From NCBI GenBank assembly GCA_963813315.1, contig CAWEYO010000017.1:124001-188000 (forward strand): a stretch of DNA of 64,000 nt. The letters run 5' to 3'. Below, piece after piece: positions 48,919 through 57,173 of the stretch. How positions within the stretch are numbered: the stretch's first letter is position 1; the number at the start of each line of letters is the position of its first letter. This DNA is from CAWEYO01 sp963813315. GTDB lineage: Bacteria > Pseudomonadota > Alphaproteobacteria > Rhizobiales > Rhizobiaceae. Below the pieces are notes generated by a model. The model did no database searches, was not told the origin of the DNA, and saw only the letters and a program-made list of their open reading frames with translations. Made by a program: the position numbers and the translations under genes.

Positions 48919-49971
48919 ATGGCTGATGCAAAGTTCAGGGTCGCGGTCTCGGGGGATTTCAGGAAGCCCGACGGGTCGCCGACCTATCCGGATTTCGATC
49001 TCGAGCCGCTGCGTGGCGCTCGGGGCGTCGAGATGGCGTTCCTGGAATCGCGCAATCCGCTGACCGCCGACCAGCTCGAGGATTTCGACGCGCTGATCCT
49101 GCTCGCCCATCGTTTCGACGCCGGCAGTGTGCCGAAGAGCGGAAGGCTGGCCGCTGTAGCTCGTTTTGGCGTCGGCTACGATACAGTCGATGTTGATGCC
49201 TGCACGAAAGCCGGCATTGCGCTGGTGATTACGCCAGACGGCGTGCGCCGCCCGGTCGCCGTCTCAGTCATCACCTTCATGCTGGCGTTGACCGGCAAGC
49301 TGCCGACGAAAGACCGGCTGACGCGCGAGGCGGCAAGCGGCTACGCCAAGCGCTCCGACCATATGGGAGTCGGCCTGGTCGGCCGTACACTGGGCTCGCT
49401 CGGCATCGGCAATATCGGCGCCGAAGTGTTCCGCATGGCGAAGCCTTTCGATATGATGTTCATCGCCCATGATCCCTATGCGGACAAGATGATCGCCGCC
49501 GAACTCGGCATCGAGCTCGTCGGCATTGAGGACCTGTTCCGCCGCGCCGACGTGCTGTCGGTGAGCTGTCCGCTGACGCCGGAGACGCGCCATATCGTCA
49601 ATGCCGAGCGGCTGGCGCTAATGAAGCCGACGGCGTTCCTGATCAACACGGCGCGGGGGCCGATCGTCGACCAGAAGGCGCTGACAGGGGTCTTGCAGGC
49701 CCGCCGCATTGCGGGAGCGGGACTAGACGTGCTGGAGCAGGAGCCGCCTAGCGCCGACGACCCGATCCTCAAACTCGACAATGTCATACTCGCGCCGCAC
49801 GCGCTGTGCTGGACCGATCAATGCTTTGCCGGCAACGGCGCCGCAGATGTGCGCGCGGTGATCGAAATCCAGCATGGCCGCGAGCCGCGCGGCGTCGTCA
49901 ATCGCGAAGTGCTTGCCTTGGATCGCTGGAAGAAGCGGCTTGCCGATTTCGGCAAACGGTTCGGCCCGTAG
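48919..49971 (+). CDS. D-2-hydroxyacid dehydrogenase (NAD-dependent)
   Basis: A 350-residue protein 12 bases after the aldolase gene, behind a good site (gcggggggac). The NAD motif is LGSLGIGNIGAEVFRMA, with catalytic Arg in NTARGPIVDQKAL, Glu in LDVLEQEPP and His in APHALCWT. It interconverts 2-hydroxy and 2-keto acids. Being paired with the HpaI aldolase, it may reduce or oxidise the aldolase's keto acid; substrate not deducible. Confidence 0.85.
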   Translation: MADAKFRVAVSGDFRKPDGSPTYPDFDLEPLRGARGVEMAFLESRNPLTADQLEDFDALILLAHRFDAGSVPKSGRLAAVARFGVGYDTVDVDACTKAGIALVITPDGVRRPVAVSVITFMLALTGKLPTKDRLTREAASGYAKRSDHMGVGLVGRTLGSLGIGNIGAEVFRMAKPFDMMFIAHDPYADKMIAAELGIELVGIEDLFRRADVLSVSCPLTPETRHIVNAERLALMKPTAFLINTARGPIVDQKALTGVLQARRIAGAGLDVLEQEPPSADDPILKLDNVILAPHALCWTDQCFAGNGAADVRAVIEIQHGREPRGVVNREVLALDRWKKRLADFGKRFGP

Positions 49972-50029
49972 GCAACACTTCTGCGCCAGACAGGGGCGCA
50001 AGCCGCCGCGACAGTTGTCACGGCTGCCC

Positions 50030-50793
50030 TTGACAGCATCGCTCGGCAGCAGCGCCGCATGCCATTGCGGGCCTGGGAGAGGCATCCGATGGTACGATCG
50101 AGATCGGCGGCGAAGTCGTCAACGAATTTCGGCCGCGCGACAGGGACGTCGCATCAGGATTACGCGCTCTATCTGCACATGAGCGCGGCAAAAAACATCG
50201 GCTTCGGGCTGAAGGCACGAAAAATGCCCAAGGTGGAGATCGACAGGCGCGTCGGCGAGGCAGCGCGTATGCTCGGCATCACCGAGGCGATGACACTTGC
50301 CGAGCGGATCGTTCTCATGCGCGACGGCTTGATTGAACAACAAGGCGCGCCGCTCGATTTGTTCGAGCGTCCGGTACCGACTTTCGTCCCAGGCTTTCTC
50401 GAGTCGCCCAGGATGAGCTTCTTGCCAGGCCAACTTGTTCGAGCGGCGAGCTCCAACTCCATTCGTTTGAAGGAGACGATTTTGCCCTTGCCGACCGGCC
50501 GCAAGCTAGGAGACGCCAGCGATGGCCAGACTGTGCTGCTTGGGCTGCGGCCCGAGCATCTGACTAGAGCTCATGGCGCCGCACCTCCGGCGGGGCATGT
50601 GCGGTATGACGCCACGATCGAATTGATCCAGCCCACCCGCTCCCGCAGCTATGCTACGTTTAGCCTTGCCGGAGTTCCAGTCATGGCCGAATTGCAGGCG
50701 CACGACGTGAGCCGACCGGGTGAGCATGTACAAATCGACATCAACTTGATGCGCGCCTCGGTATTCGACCTGCAAACAGAACGCGCGCTCTGA
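50030..50793 (+). pseudogene. MalK/UgpC-type ABC importer ATPase with its core deleted
   Basis: Remnants of the N-terminal half are out of frame (a stretch reading EASDGTIEIGGEVVNEFRPRDRDVA near 50080-50150). It then reads YALYLHMSAAKNIGFGLKARKMPKVEIDRRVGEAARMLGIT and jumps straight to EAMTLAERIVLMRDGLIEQQGAPLDLFERP. The Walker A, LSGGQ signature and Walker B segments are missing, so it cannot hydrolyse ATP. The C-terminal regulatory TOBE-type domain is intact to 50793. The deletion removes roughly 90 codons between GIT and EAM. It precedes the apionate lactonase gene by 14 bases. Confidence 0.75.
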
Positions 50794-50807
50794 AGGGGAG
50801 CGATTGG

Positions 50808-52763
50808 ATGGCCTCACGCGCAATTGCCCTGTTTGGTACCGACCAAGCTGAACCGCTCACGCGAACGCTTCGCGCCGGTTCGTTGTCGTTGGAATTCGAC
50901 AACGGCGCGCTGCGCTATATACGTCTGGGCAGTATTGAAGTGCTGCGCGCTATCGCCTTTCTCGTGCGCGACGAGAATTGGGGAACGCTCGCAGCGAAAA
51001 TCGAAAACCTTAGATTCGACGAACGGGGCGACGGGTTCTCGGTGACTTATCGTGGCACTTGCTCGGACGCTAGGCGCACCCTCGTCTACGATGCCAGAAT
51101 TGCCGGCGAGAGCGACGGGTCGCTTTCATTCGAAGTGGAGGCCGAGCCCAGGACTGATGTGCTCACCAACCGCACCGGCTTCATCGTCCTTCATCCCGTG
51201 GAGGGCGTATCCGGCCGTCAGGTAAAGGTGCTGCATGTCGATGGACACGAGGAATCATCGACTTTTCCCGAAACAATCGACCCGCGATGCCCTTTCAAGG
51301 ACATTCGCGCGCTGTCGCACGAGATCGCACCCGGTGTGATGGCGACGTGCACAATGGAGGGCGACGCTTTCGAAATGGAGGACCAGCGCAACTGGTCCGA
51401 CGCATCTTACAAGACATATGTGCGGCCGCTTACCCGGCCCTGGCCATACACTTTGCCAATGGGCGAGAAGATCGTGCAGTCCGTGGCGCTGTCGATTTCC
51501 AGCAAACTGCCGGCGAGAGCCGGCGGGACAGCGGACCGTCCGGTCTTGCTAACGCTCGGCGGAGAGATCGGCAGATTGCCGGCGATTGGTCTCGGCATTC
51601 CAGCGGACGAAGCCGCGCATGCGCTGGAACAGGGTGCATTGATGCAGCGGCTGGGGGTGCAGTTGCTGATCTGCGAAATCGATCTGCGCAGGGATCATGG
51701 CCGCGCGGAAATGGACCGCTACCGTGCACTTGCCGATCTTACGGGCGCGGCGATCACACTCGAGATCATAACGAAAGGCAGCCTCAACCCAGATGCTGAA
51801 TTGGCGCCCGTAGCAAAGGCGTCGGCCGACGCAGGCCTGACACCTGATGCGGTCACCGTGTTTCCTGCTCAGGACATGGTTTCGGTTCAACCCGACGCGC
51901 CCTGGCCCGAAATGCCGAGCTTCGAAGAGACTTATGCTGCAGCGCGCAGGGCGTTCCCAGGCTTGAACCTGGGTGGGGGCACGGCTGCCTATTTTACCGA
52001 GCTAAATCGCAAGCGCCCGCCCTCGGCGTTACTTGATTTCGTGACACATACCTCATGCCCAAGTGTGCACGCGGCCGACGACCGATCAGTCATGGAAACT
52101 AACGAAGCGATACCCTTCCAGATTCTGACGACGCGCTCCTTCATGGGCAACCTACGATATCGAATCGGTCCCAGCCAGCTCGGCTGCCGAGAGAACCCCT
52201 ACGGCAAGACGACAACCCCAAACGCCAACAATTCCCGTCTTTGCCTTAGTGCGGTCGATCCGCGCCAACGCGGGCTATACAATGCCGCCTGGATGATTGC
52301 GTACACCGCGGCATGCGCGCACGGAGGTATCGAAGCGGTCGCCTTCGGAGCGCCGACAGGCCCTATGGGCCACATCTTTTGTCCTTTGGATCTTAAGCAA
52401 CCCTATTTTGACGACGAGCCCGGGGCAATAATCTATCCCGGGTTTCATGTGATTGCCGGATTGGCACGCTTTGCGGGAGAAGCAATCCAGGAGACGGAAA
52501 TTTCGGCCCGAGGCAGGATTGAGGCCATTGCGATCCGCCAGGAAGACAGCATGGCGCTATGGTTGGCCAATCTCACAGGGGAAGTAGTCGACGTAGCACT
52601 CCCCGCGCGATTCGAAATCAATTCAAGCATTGTCATTCTTGACGCCGAAGCCTTTGAGCGCCTGACGACACTACCGGCCTATCTTGACACAGCGGGTCAG
52701 AACATCCGTGATGCTACCATCAAACTGGATGCTTATGCTGTGGCACGAATTATGACCAATTGA
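50808..52763 (+). CDS. apnL: Probable D-apionate lactonase
   Basis: A 651-residue protein with a site (aaggggagcg) before the ATG. Blocks such as RAGSLSLEFDNGALRYIRLGSIEVLRAIAFLVRDENWGT, LTNRTGFIVLHPVEG, VLHVDGHEESSTFPETIDPRCPFKDIRAL and MEGDAFEMEDQRNWSDASYKTYVRPL fit my recollection of ApnL, which opens D-apionolactone to D-apionate in apiose use. The assignment is from memory of the family and could not be searched. The neighbours are a broken sugar-type ABC ATPase and a short-chain dehydrogenase, which suits a sugar acid locus. Confidence 0.6.
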   Translation: MASRAIALFGTDQAEPLTRTLRAGSLSLEFDNGALRYIRLGSIEVLRAIAFLVRDENWGTLAAKIENLRFDERGDGFSVTYRGTCSDARRTLVYDARIAGESDGSLSFEVEAEPRTDVLTNRTGFIVLHPVEGVSGRQVKVLHVDGHEESSTFPETIDPRCPFKDIRALSHEIAPGVMATCTMEGDAFEMEDQRNWSDASYKTYVRPLTRPWPYTLPMGEKIVQSVALSISSKLPARAGGTADRPVLLTLGGEIGRLPAIGLGIPADEAAHALEQGALMQRLGVQLLICEIDLRRDHGRAEMDRYRALADLTGAAITLEIITKGSLNPDAELAPVAKASADAGLTPDAVTVFPAQDMVSVQPDAPWPEMPSFEETYAAARRAFPGLNLGGGTAAYFTELNRKRPPSALLDFVTHTSCPSVHAADDRSVMETNEAIPFQILTTRSFMGNLRYRIGPSQLGCRENPYGKTTTPNANNSRLCLSAVDPRQRGLYNAAWMIAYTAACAHGGIEAVAFGAPTGPMGHIFCPLDLKQPYFDDEPGAIIYPGFHVIAGLARFAGEAIQETEISARGRIEAIAIRQEDSMALWLANLTGEVVDVALPARFEINSSIVILDAEAFERLTTLPAYLDTAGQNIRDATIKLDAYAVARIMTN

Positions 52764-52795
52764 CCGGGCAGGCTGGGCGCCAGGTGCCTCTGGAT

Positions 52796-53548
52796 ATGCC
52801 GATGCGTTTTCCCGGACGGTTTGAAGCGCGTTCTGCAGTGGTGACCGGCGGGGCGTCGGGCATCGGCTTTGCTGTCGCCGACAGGCTAGCCAATGAAGGC
52901 GCGCGCGTGTCCGTTTGGGATCGCGATGCGACCCAAGTCGAAGCGGCGAGAACGTCAATTCCAGACCTGCATGCTGTGGTCTTGGACGTAGCCGATGCCG
53001 ACGCCGTGTCCGCTGCCGCCAAGGACACTGCGGCCACCCTCGGTGGCATCGACATACTCGTCACGAGCGCTGCCGTCACTGGACCGAACATGTCTACCTG
53101 GGAGTATTCAGCCGAGGACTGGCGGCGCGTAATCGACATCAACGTCAACGGCGTCTTTTACTGCAACAAGGCAGTTGTACCCTACATGCTGAAGCGCGAC
53201 TGGGGCCGCATCATTAACATTGCCTCGATCGCGGGAAAGGAAGGCAACCCCAACGCGCCTGCCTATAGCACCTCCAAGGCGGCTGTAATCGGCATGACAA
53301 AGTCGCTCGGCAAGGAATTGGCGAAAACCGGGATAACCGCCAACTGCGTCACCCCGGCGGCGGTCCGAACGGCCATTTTCCGTCAGATGACGGAGCAACA
53401 CATCGAGTTCATGCTCTCCAAGATTCCGATGGCGCGCTTTGGCAATGTCGAGGAAGTGGCGGCACTGATCTGCTGGATTGCATCGGAGGAATGCTCATTC
53501 ACCACCGCGTCTGTCTTCGACATTTCCGGCGGCCGTGCGACCTATTGA
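52796..53548 (+). CDS. Short-chain dehydrogenase/reductase (SDR)
   Basis: About 250 residues from the ATG at 52796 (MPMRFPGRFEARSAVVTGG); a TTG start 36 bases upstream is possible. Classical SDR motifs: cofactor loop TGGASGIG, SAAV region, catalytic Ser in NIASIAGKEG, Tyr and Lys in YSTSKAAVIGMTKSL, and the family ending FTTASVFDISGGRATY. It begins 32 bases after the lactonase gene, so it is likely co-transcribed and may oxidise a sugar or sugar acid. Confidence 0.85.
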   Translation: MPMRFPGRFEARSAVVTGGASGIGFAVADRLANEGARVSVWDRDATQVEAARTSIPDLHAVVLDVADADAVSAAAKDTAATLGGIDILVTSAAVTGPNMSTWEYSAEDWRRVIDINVNGVFYCNKAVVPYMLKRDWGRIINIASIAGKEGNPNAPAYSTSKAAVIGMTKSLGKELAKTGITANCVTPAAVRTAIFRQMTEQHIEFMLSKIPMARFGNVEEVAALICWIASEECSFTTASVFDISGGRATY

Positions 53549-53766
53549 GGGAAGCCAAGATAGACCAACTCCGGCAGACTAGGGGGGCCAGACGACTATG
53601 TCTGTGCCTCTCATGGTTGCATGGCCCTCCCAGAAAGGTGGCACGCTGGAAAGATCGTGCCCCCGGTGGTGGTGTAGCTCGGCGTCAGCGAGCGGCGTGG
53701 CGGCGGTCATCGATGTTCCTCGGTAGGGTCGGGTTGCTGACACCAACCTGATTCGAGGAGCGATCG

Positions 53767-53838
53767 ATGACCGACGACATGATGAACCTGCGCGCGCTCG
53801 TGGAGAAGTCACCTGATGCCGATCTCCTGCGCGAGATG
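53767..53838 (+). mobile_element. IS256-family transposase remnant (N-terminal codons)
   Basis: MTDDMMNLRALVEKSPDADLLREM is the start of IS256-type transposases of rhizobia. After this the sequence departs from the family (RPPERPMQPQF...) and the catalytic DDE region is absent. The preceding 200 bases probably include the left end of the element; the terminal repeat cannot be placed with confidence. Confidence 0.75.
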
Positions 53839-53981
53839 AGGCCGCCGGAACGCCCGATGCAGCCTCAATTCACCGGGTCCTTACCAGTGATCAAGCCGGT
53901 TCGGGCCGCCGTCGGGAAGGAAAAACTCGAGGTGCACTCGATGTGATCAAATCTGCGTCGAGAATTGCAACTCACTGACGC

Positions 53982-54104
53982 GAAGCGGGGCTGGACGACG
54001 TGTTCGCCGACATAGTTGCGCTGGCCGAAAACTGCCGCTTCAGCGATTGCCGTCATGAGGCCGAGCCGGGCTGCGGCGTCCAGTCGGCGCTCGGTGCCTC
54101 CAAC
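53982..54104 (+). pseudogene. Fragment of ribosome-assembly GTPase RsgA
   Basis: About 40 codons reading EAGLDDVFADIVALAENCRFSDCRHEAEPGCGVQSALGASN. This is the C-terminal zinc-binding knuckle (CRFSDC-RHE-EPGC) of RsgA, with the preceding FADI-ALA helix. No GTPase domain is nearby, so this is an orphan piece carried in by rearrangement. Confidence 0.65.
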
Positions 54105-54169
54105 AGGAAATTACCGCATCAACCGACCCTTCCGGGACGTCACCGACGCCGCCATCGGCAGTTTCGACG

Positions 54170-54290
54170 CGTGGGCCTTCAACCTCTGGCTGATGAACGG
54201 CAACGACACCGTCAACGGTTCGGCGGGTAACGATGACATCGCCGGTACTTGCGGTGACGACACCTACTTCGGCAACGACGTAAAGCAGGT
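54170..54290 (+). pseudogene. RTX-like calcium-binding repeat fragment
   Basis: About 35 codons: NGNDTVNGSAGNDDIAGTCGDDTYFGND. The spacing of Gly, Asn and Asp resembles RTX nonapeptide repeats. It is too short for a gene and has no start of its own. Confidence 0.4.
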
Positions 54291-54622
54291 TCCGTCGAGG
54301 AAGCGGCTTAACATTGGGCGAGGGGCTGATCACAGGCGTCGCCCGGTTTGTGATCCGCTACGACCCGGCCTCGCCGACCTATAGCGGCAATCCGAAGACC
54401 CTTTGATTGGAATGCTCGAACTTCTCTATTTGAGCGCGCGAAGAAGCCCGGCGCGGTAGTGCCGCTCGCCGGGATCTGTGCGGGGCGACAACCAATTGTC
54501 GTCCCTACCGCGACAGTTTGACCACTCCAAGCCGGGTTATGAATACGCATGACGTGCAGGCTTCCTCTCTAGGGGCCCAGTTCGGTCGTTGCAGGCCGAG
54601 CCGGTCTGGAATCTCGTCTTCA

Positions 54623-55429
54623 TCAGACGGGCAATTCCACCGTACCGGAAAGAACGGTGCAGCTTTCCCCGGCGATGATAACATTTTCGCCCAACGCTTC
54701 GCACCAGAGATCCCCGCCGCGAGGAGACAGGTGGCGGCTGTGCAGTTGTGCCTTGCCGAAGTGTTCGGCCCAATAGGGAATGATGATCCGATGCGCCGTA
54801 CCGCAGACGGGGTCCTCAGGCAGACCGGCATTGGGCGCAAAGACGCGAATTGCAATGTCGCTAACATACCCATCCGGTGCCGTGGCGATCACCGCTATCC
54901 TGTCAAAAGCGCTGATCTTGTCCATGTTGGGCTTGAGACTGGCGATCGTGCTTGCGTCCTTGAGAATGCCGATATAGCCGAACGCCGAGACCAACGTTTC
55001 GGCAACATTGGCACCCAGTGCGCTTTCCATGTCCGCCACTCGTTCAACACGGTATGCAGCCATTCGCGGGAACCCCACGGCGATTTTCTCGCCGGCCTTT
55101 CGCGCCACACGGGTTTCGCCGTTCTCTAGACGGAACACGACGTCCTGAGGAGGTTCATCCCGTCCGCCCTCGGGTCGCAGCACCACATGTGCAGCCGCCA
55201 TTGTCGCATGGCCGGCACCCGGATGGGGGCCCTGCGGCGTGAAAAAGCGAAGCGCCACTTCGCCATCTGTCTGATCACCAACGACCGCAATCACATCGCA
55301 ATTGAGGTTGCCAGATATTCCTGCCAGCGCCGCGTCCGGCGCGTCCGCCACGTCGCGCAGGACGAAAGCGGGATTGCCGCGCAACGGATGCTTGGCGAAG
55401 GTCACGACCTGATAGACGCTGGCGCGCAA
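54623..55429 (-). CDS. PhzF-family isomerase-like protein
   Basis: A 268-residue protein beginning MRASVYQVVTFAKHPLRGNPAFVL, followed by LRFFTPQGPHPGAGHATMAAAHVV and LPEDPVCGTAH, the two-lobed diaminopimelate-epimerase-like fold of PhzF. These proteins isomerise or tautomerise small substrates. Its start lies 5 bases after the RidA stop on the same strand, so it is the last gene of a DSD1-RidA-PhzF operon. Confidence 0.87.
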   Translation of the reverse strand: MRASVYQVVTFAKHPLRGNPAFVLRDVADAPDAALAGISGNLNCDVIAVVGDQTDGEVALRFFTPQGPHPGAGHATMAAAHVVLRPEGGRDEPPQDVVFRLENGETRVARKAGEKIAVGFPRMAAYRVERVADMESALGANVAETLVSAFGYIGILKDASTIASLKPNMDKISAFDRIAVIATAPDGYVSDIAIRVFAPNAGLPEDPVCGTAHRIIIPYWAEHFGKAQLHSRHLSPRGGDLWCEALGENVIIAGESCTVLSGTVELPV

Positions 55430-55434
55430 AGCCG

Positions 55435-55854
55435 TCAGCCCGCCAAGGGCTTGTAGGCGACAACTTTCATCTCAACCTTGCAGTTGAACATGAAGCCTGA
55501 TGGAAATACCGACCGGACGGGCGGATCCTTCATGAAGTACGTCTTGTAGATCTTGTTGAAGGCGACGAAGTCACGGGGGTCAGTCAGCCAGCATTCGCTA
55601 TTGACGACGTCGTCGAGTGTGCATCCAGCCGTTGCCAGTGCCGCCTTGATGAAGTCGAATGTGCGGTGAACCTGCTCGTCGAAAGGCATGTCCTCGTTGC
55701 CGGTGCCGTCACCCAGAATGCGGCCGGCCTCATCGAACGTGACGTCCCCCGGATCAAAGGTCCACGGGCCATAGGCCGAAGTGAAGACAAAATCGCCAGC
55801 CCGCACGACCTGTGAAATCGGAACTGCATGGTGCGCGGCAAACGCCTGTTTCAT
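55435..55854 (-). CDS. RidA-family protein (enamine/imine deaminase)
   Basis: About 139 residues from MKQAFAAHHAVPISQVVRAGDFVFTSAYGPW, with a clear site (gaggag) before it; the longer upstream frame is shadow. HRTFDFIKAALATAGCTLDDVV and VRSVFPSGFMFNCKVEMKVVAYKP are RidA/YjgF motifs. RidA proteins hydrolyse reactive 2-aminoacrylate-type enamines released by PLP enzymes. This fits its position directly after the PLP-dependent DSD1-like gene. Confidence 0.88.
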   Translation of the reverse strand: MKQAFAAHHAVPISQVVRAGDFVFTSAYGPWTFDPGDVTFDEAGRILGDGTGNEDMPFDEQVHRTFDFIKAALATAGCTLDDVVNSECWLTDPRDFVAFNKIYKTYFMKDPPVRSVFPSGFMFNCKVEMKVVAYKPLAG

Positions 55855-55867
55855 CGGTGGGGACTCC

Positions 55868-56956
55868 TCAATAGCGCGCCCGTATGGGCCAAATGTCGAC
55901 CACCTCTTCGCCGCGCACAACATGGAATGCGTTGTAGAGATTGACGGTGGGGTCGCAGTGCGACGTCAGGAATTCGATATTGGCACCCAGTTGGGGACCG
56001 CGGTCTCCGGCAAATTCGACGATGCCATGCTCGTCACCCATGAAGCGGTAAGTTGAGTTGGCTGGCGCGCCGCGCACAGCCACGGGTTTGCCGCTGTCGG
56101 CGGCAAAGGCTTTCCAGCCCGCATTGACCGTGACCTTGCCGGGGTGATTGGCGGACACGACCGTTGCCGAGACAAAGAGTGACGGCGCGAACGGGTTGTC
56201 GTTTTCCGATATGCTGATGCCGCCGTAGCAGGAGTCCATGAACAGAAATGATCCGGGCTGCATTTCTGTGAACAGCCCTGATGCTGCATCGATGCGGTGG
56301 CTGCCCGTTCCGCCGCCAGAAACGATGGCGGGCTTGTGCCCTGCCGAATGCAGCGCAGAGATCATTGTCCGTGTGCGTTCCAGCTGCTCGCCAATGAGCC
56401 TTGCGCGTTCCGAAAACGGCATGACCTGCTGCAGATTGCCCCAATAGGCCTGGATGCCGGAAAACTTCAGACCTGGCGCGCCGGCAAGTTCCCTGGCCAG
56501 GTCGACGACATCGTCGATAGTACGGCAACCGGTACGGGCCATGCCCATGTCGATGTCGACGAGCACGGGGACCGTGCGGCCGGTGGCTGTCGCGATGGCT
56601 GAAAGTGGCGCTACCGAACCCGGATGATCGGCCGTCACCGAAACGTCGGCGCCGCGCAGCAGTAGACGCCGTAGCCGGTCGAGCGCCTCCGCCGAAGTCA
56701 ATGGCGCCGTGAGGAGAATTCCGGATATGCCGCCAAGCGCCATTGCCTCGGCCTCGCCGATAGTAGCGCAGGATGTGCCAATGGCGCCGGCAGCGGCCAG
56801 TCTTTGGGCAATCTCGACGCATTTGTGCGCCTTGGCGTGGGGCCGAAGCTTGACAGCGAGATCTCTCGCCGCGTCGCGCATGGTCCGGATGTTTCTGTCG
56901 AGGCAATCAACGTCGACGAGCAGGGCAGGCGTTGGAACATTGGAACGGCGCATCAT
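55868..56956 (-). CDS. DSD1-family PLP enzyme (D-threonine aldolase / D-serine dehydratase-like)
   Basis: A 362-residue fold-type III PLP enzyme. The PLP Lys is expected at Lys42 in VKLRPHAKAHK, and the C-terminal His333 and Cys335 in TSHCDPT are the metal ligands of the family. DIDMGMARTGC and SGGGTGSH are further conserved blocks. Members cleave D-threonine or D-3-hydroxyaspartate, or dehydrate D-serine. It heads the minus-strand operon with RidA and PhzF, is divergent from a GntR regulator, and lies opposite a D-amino acid dehydrogenase operon, which points to D-(hydroxy)amino acid use. Confidence 0.88.
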   Translation of the reverse strand: MMRRSNVPTPALLVDVDCLDRNIRTMRDAARDLAVKLRPHAKAHKCVEIAQRLAAAGAIGTSCATIGEAEAMALGGISGILLTAPLTSAEALDRLRRLLLRGADVSVTADHPGSVAPLSAIATATGRTVPVLVDIDMGMARTGCRTIDDVVDLARELAGAPGLKFSGIQAYWGNLQQVMPFSERARLIGEQLERTRTMISALHSAGHKPAIVSGGGTGSHRIDAASGLFTEMQPGSFLFMDSCYGGISISENDNPFAPSLFVSATVVSANHPGKVTVNAGWKAFAADSGKPVAVRGAPANSTYRFMGDEHGIVEFAGDRGPQLGANIEFLTSHCDPTVNLYNAFHVVRGEEVVDIWPIRARY

Positions 56957-56975
56957 GAAAGCACCCGAAGGAATA

Positions 56976-56993
56976 TCCGGACGGCCGTCCGGA
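56976..56993. promoter_or_regulatory. Perfect 18-bp palindrome near the divergent promoters
   Basis: TCCGGACGGCCGTCCGGA, fully self-complementary, lies 20 bases upstream of the DSD1-like start. It is a candidate operator for the adjacent GntR regulator, or an RNA hairpin in the leader. Confidence 0.45.
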
Positions 56994-57040
56994 CTAGTGC
57001 CGAGAGCGAGTTAACTCAACCTGCTTTCTAGGGTCAAGGT

Positions 57041-57063
57041 TCAATAGGGCAAAAACCTATTGA
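57041..57063. promoter_or_regulatory. Second dyad in the divergent promoter region
   Basis: The arms tcaatagg (57041-57048) and cctattga (57056-57063) are perfect complements around gcaaaaa. They sit about 110 bases upstream of the GntR start, another possible regulator site. Confidence 0.4.
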
Positions 57064-57173
57064 CAGTTTGCTCCTTTTTTCGCGAAGCTGAAAGTATCGC
57101 ATCGGAGCGGGCTTAATTGGTTGCGGTCATGGAAGGTGCTAGGCATCCGGCAGGAACGGAGGTGGAGGCGCCC

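Larger units (their letters stand above)
53549..54622. other. Scrap region of gene and IS fragments
   Basis: About 1.07 kb with no intact gene. It contains the start of an IS256 transposase (53767), a piece of RsgA (about 53982-54104), an RTX-like Asn/Gly/Asp-rich piece (about 54170-54290), and the tail of an unknown frame (LITGVARFVIRYDPASPTYSGNPKTL) ending near 54405. Confidence 0.6.

Noticed and set aside
57060..57098. TTGACA-like promoter before the GntR gene
   Set aside because: A TTGACA occurs at 57060, but no -10-like hexamer lies at 16-18 bases.
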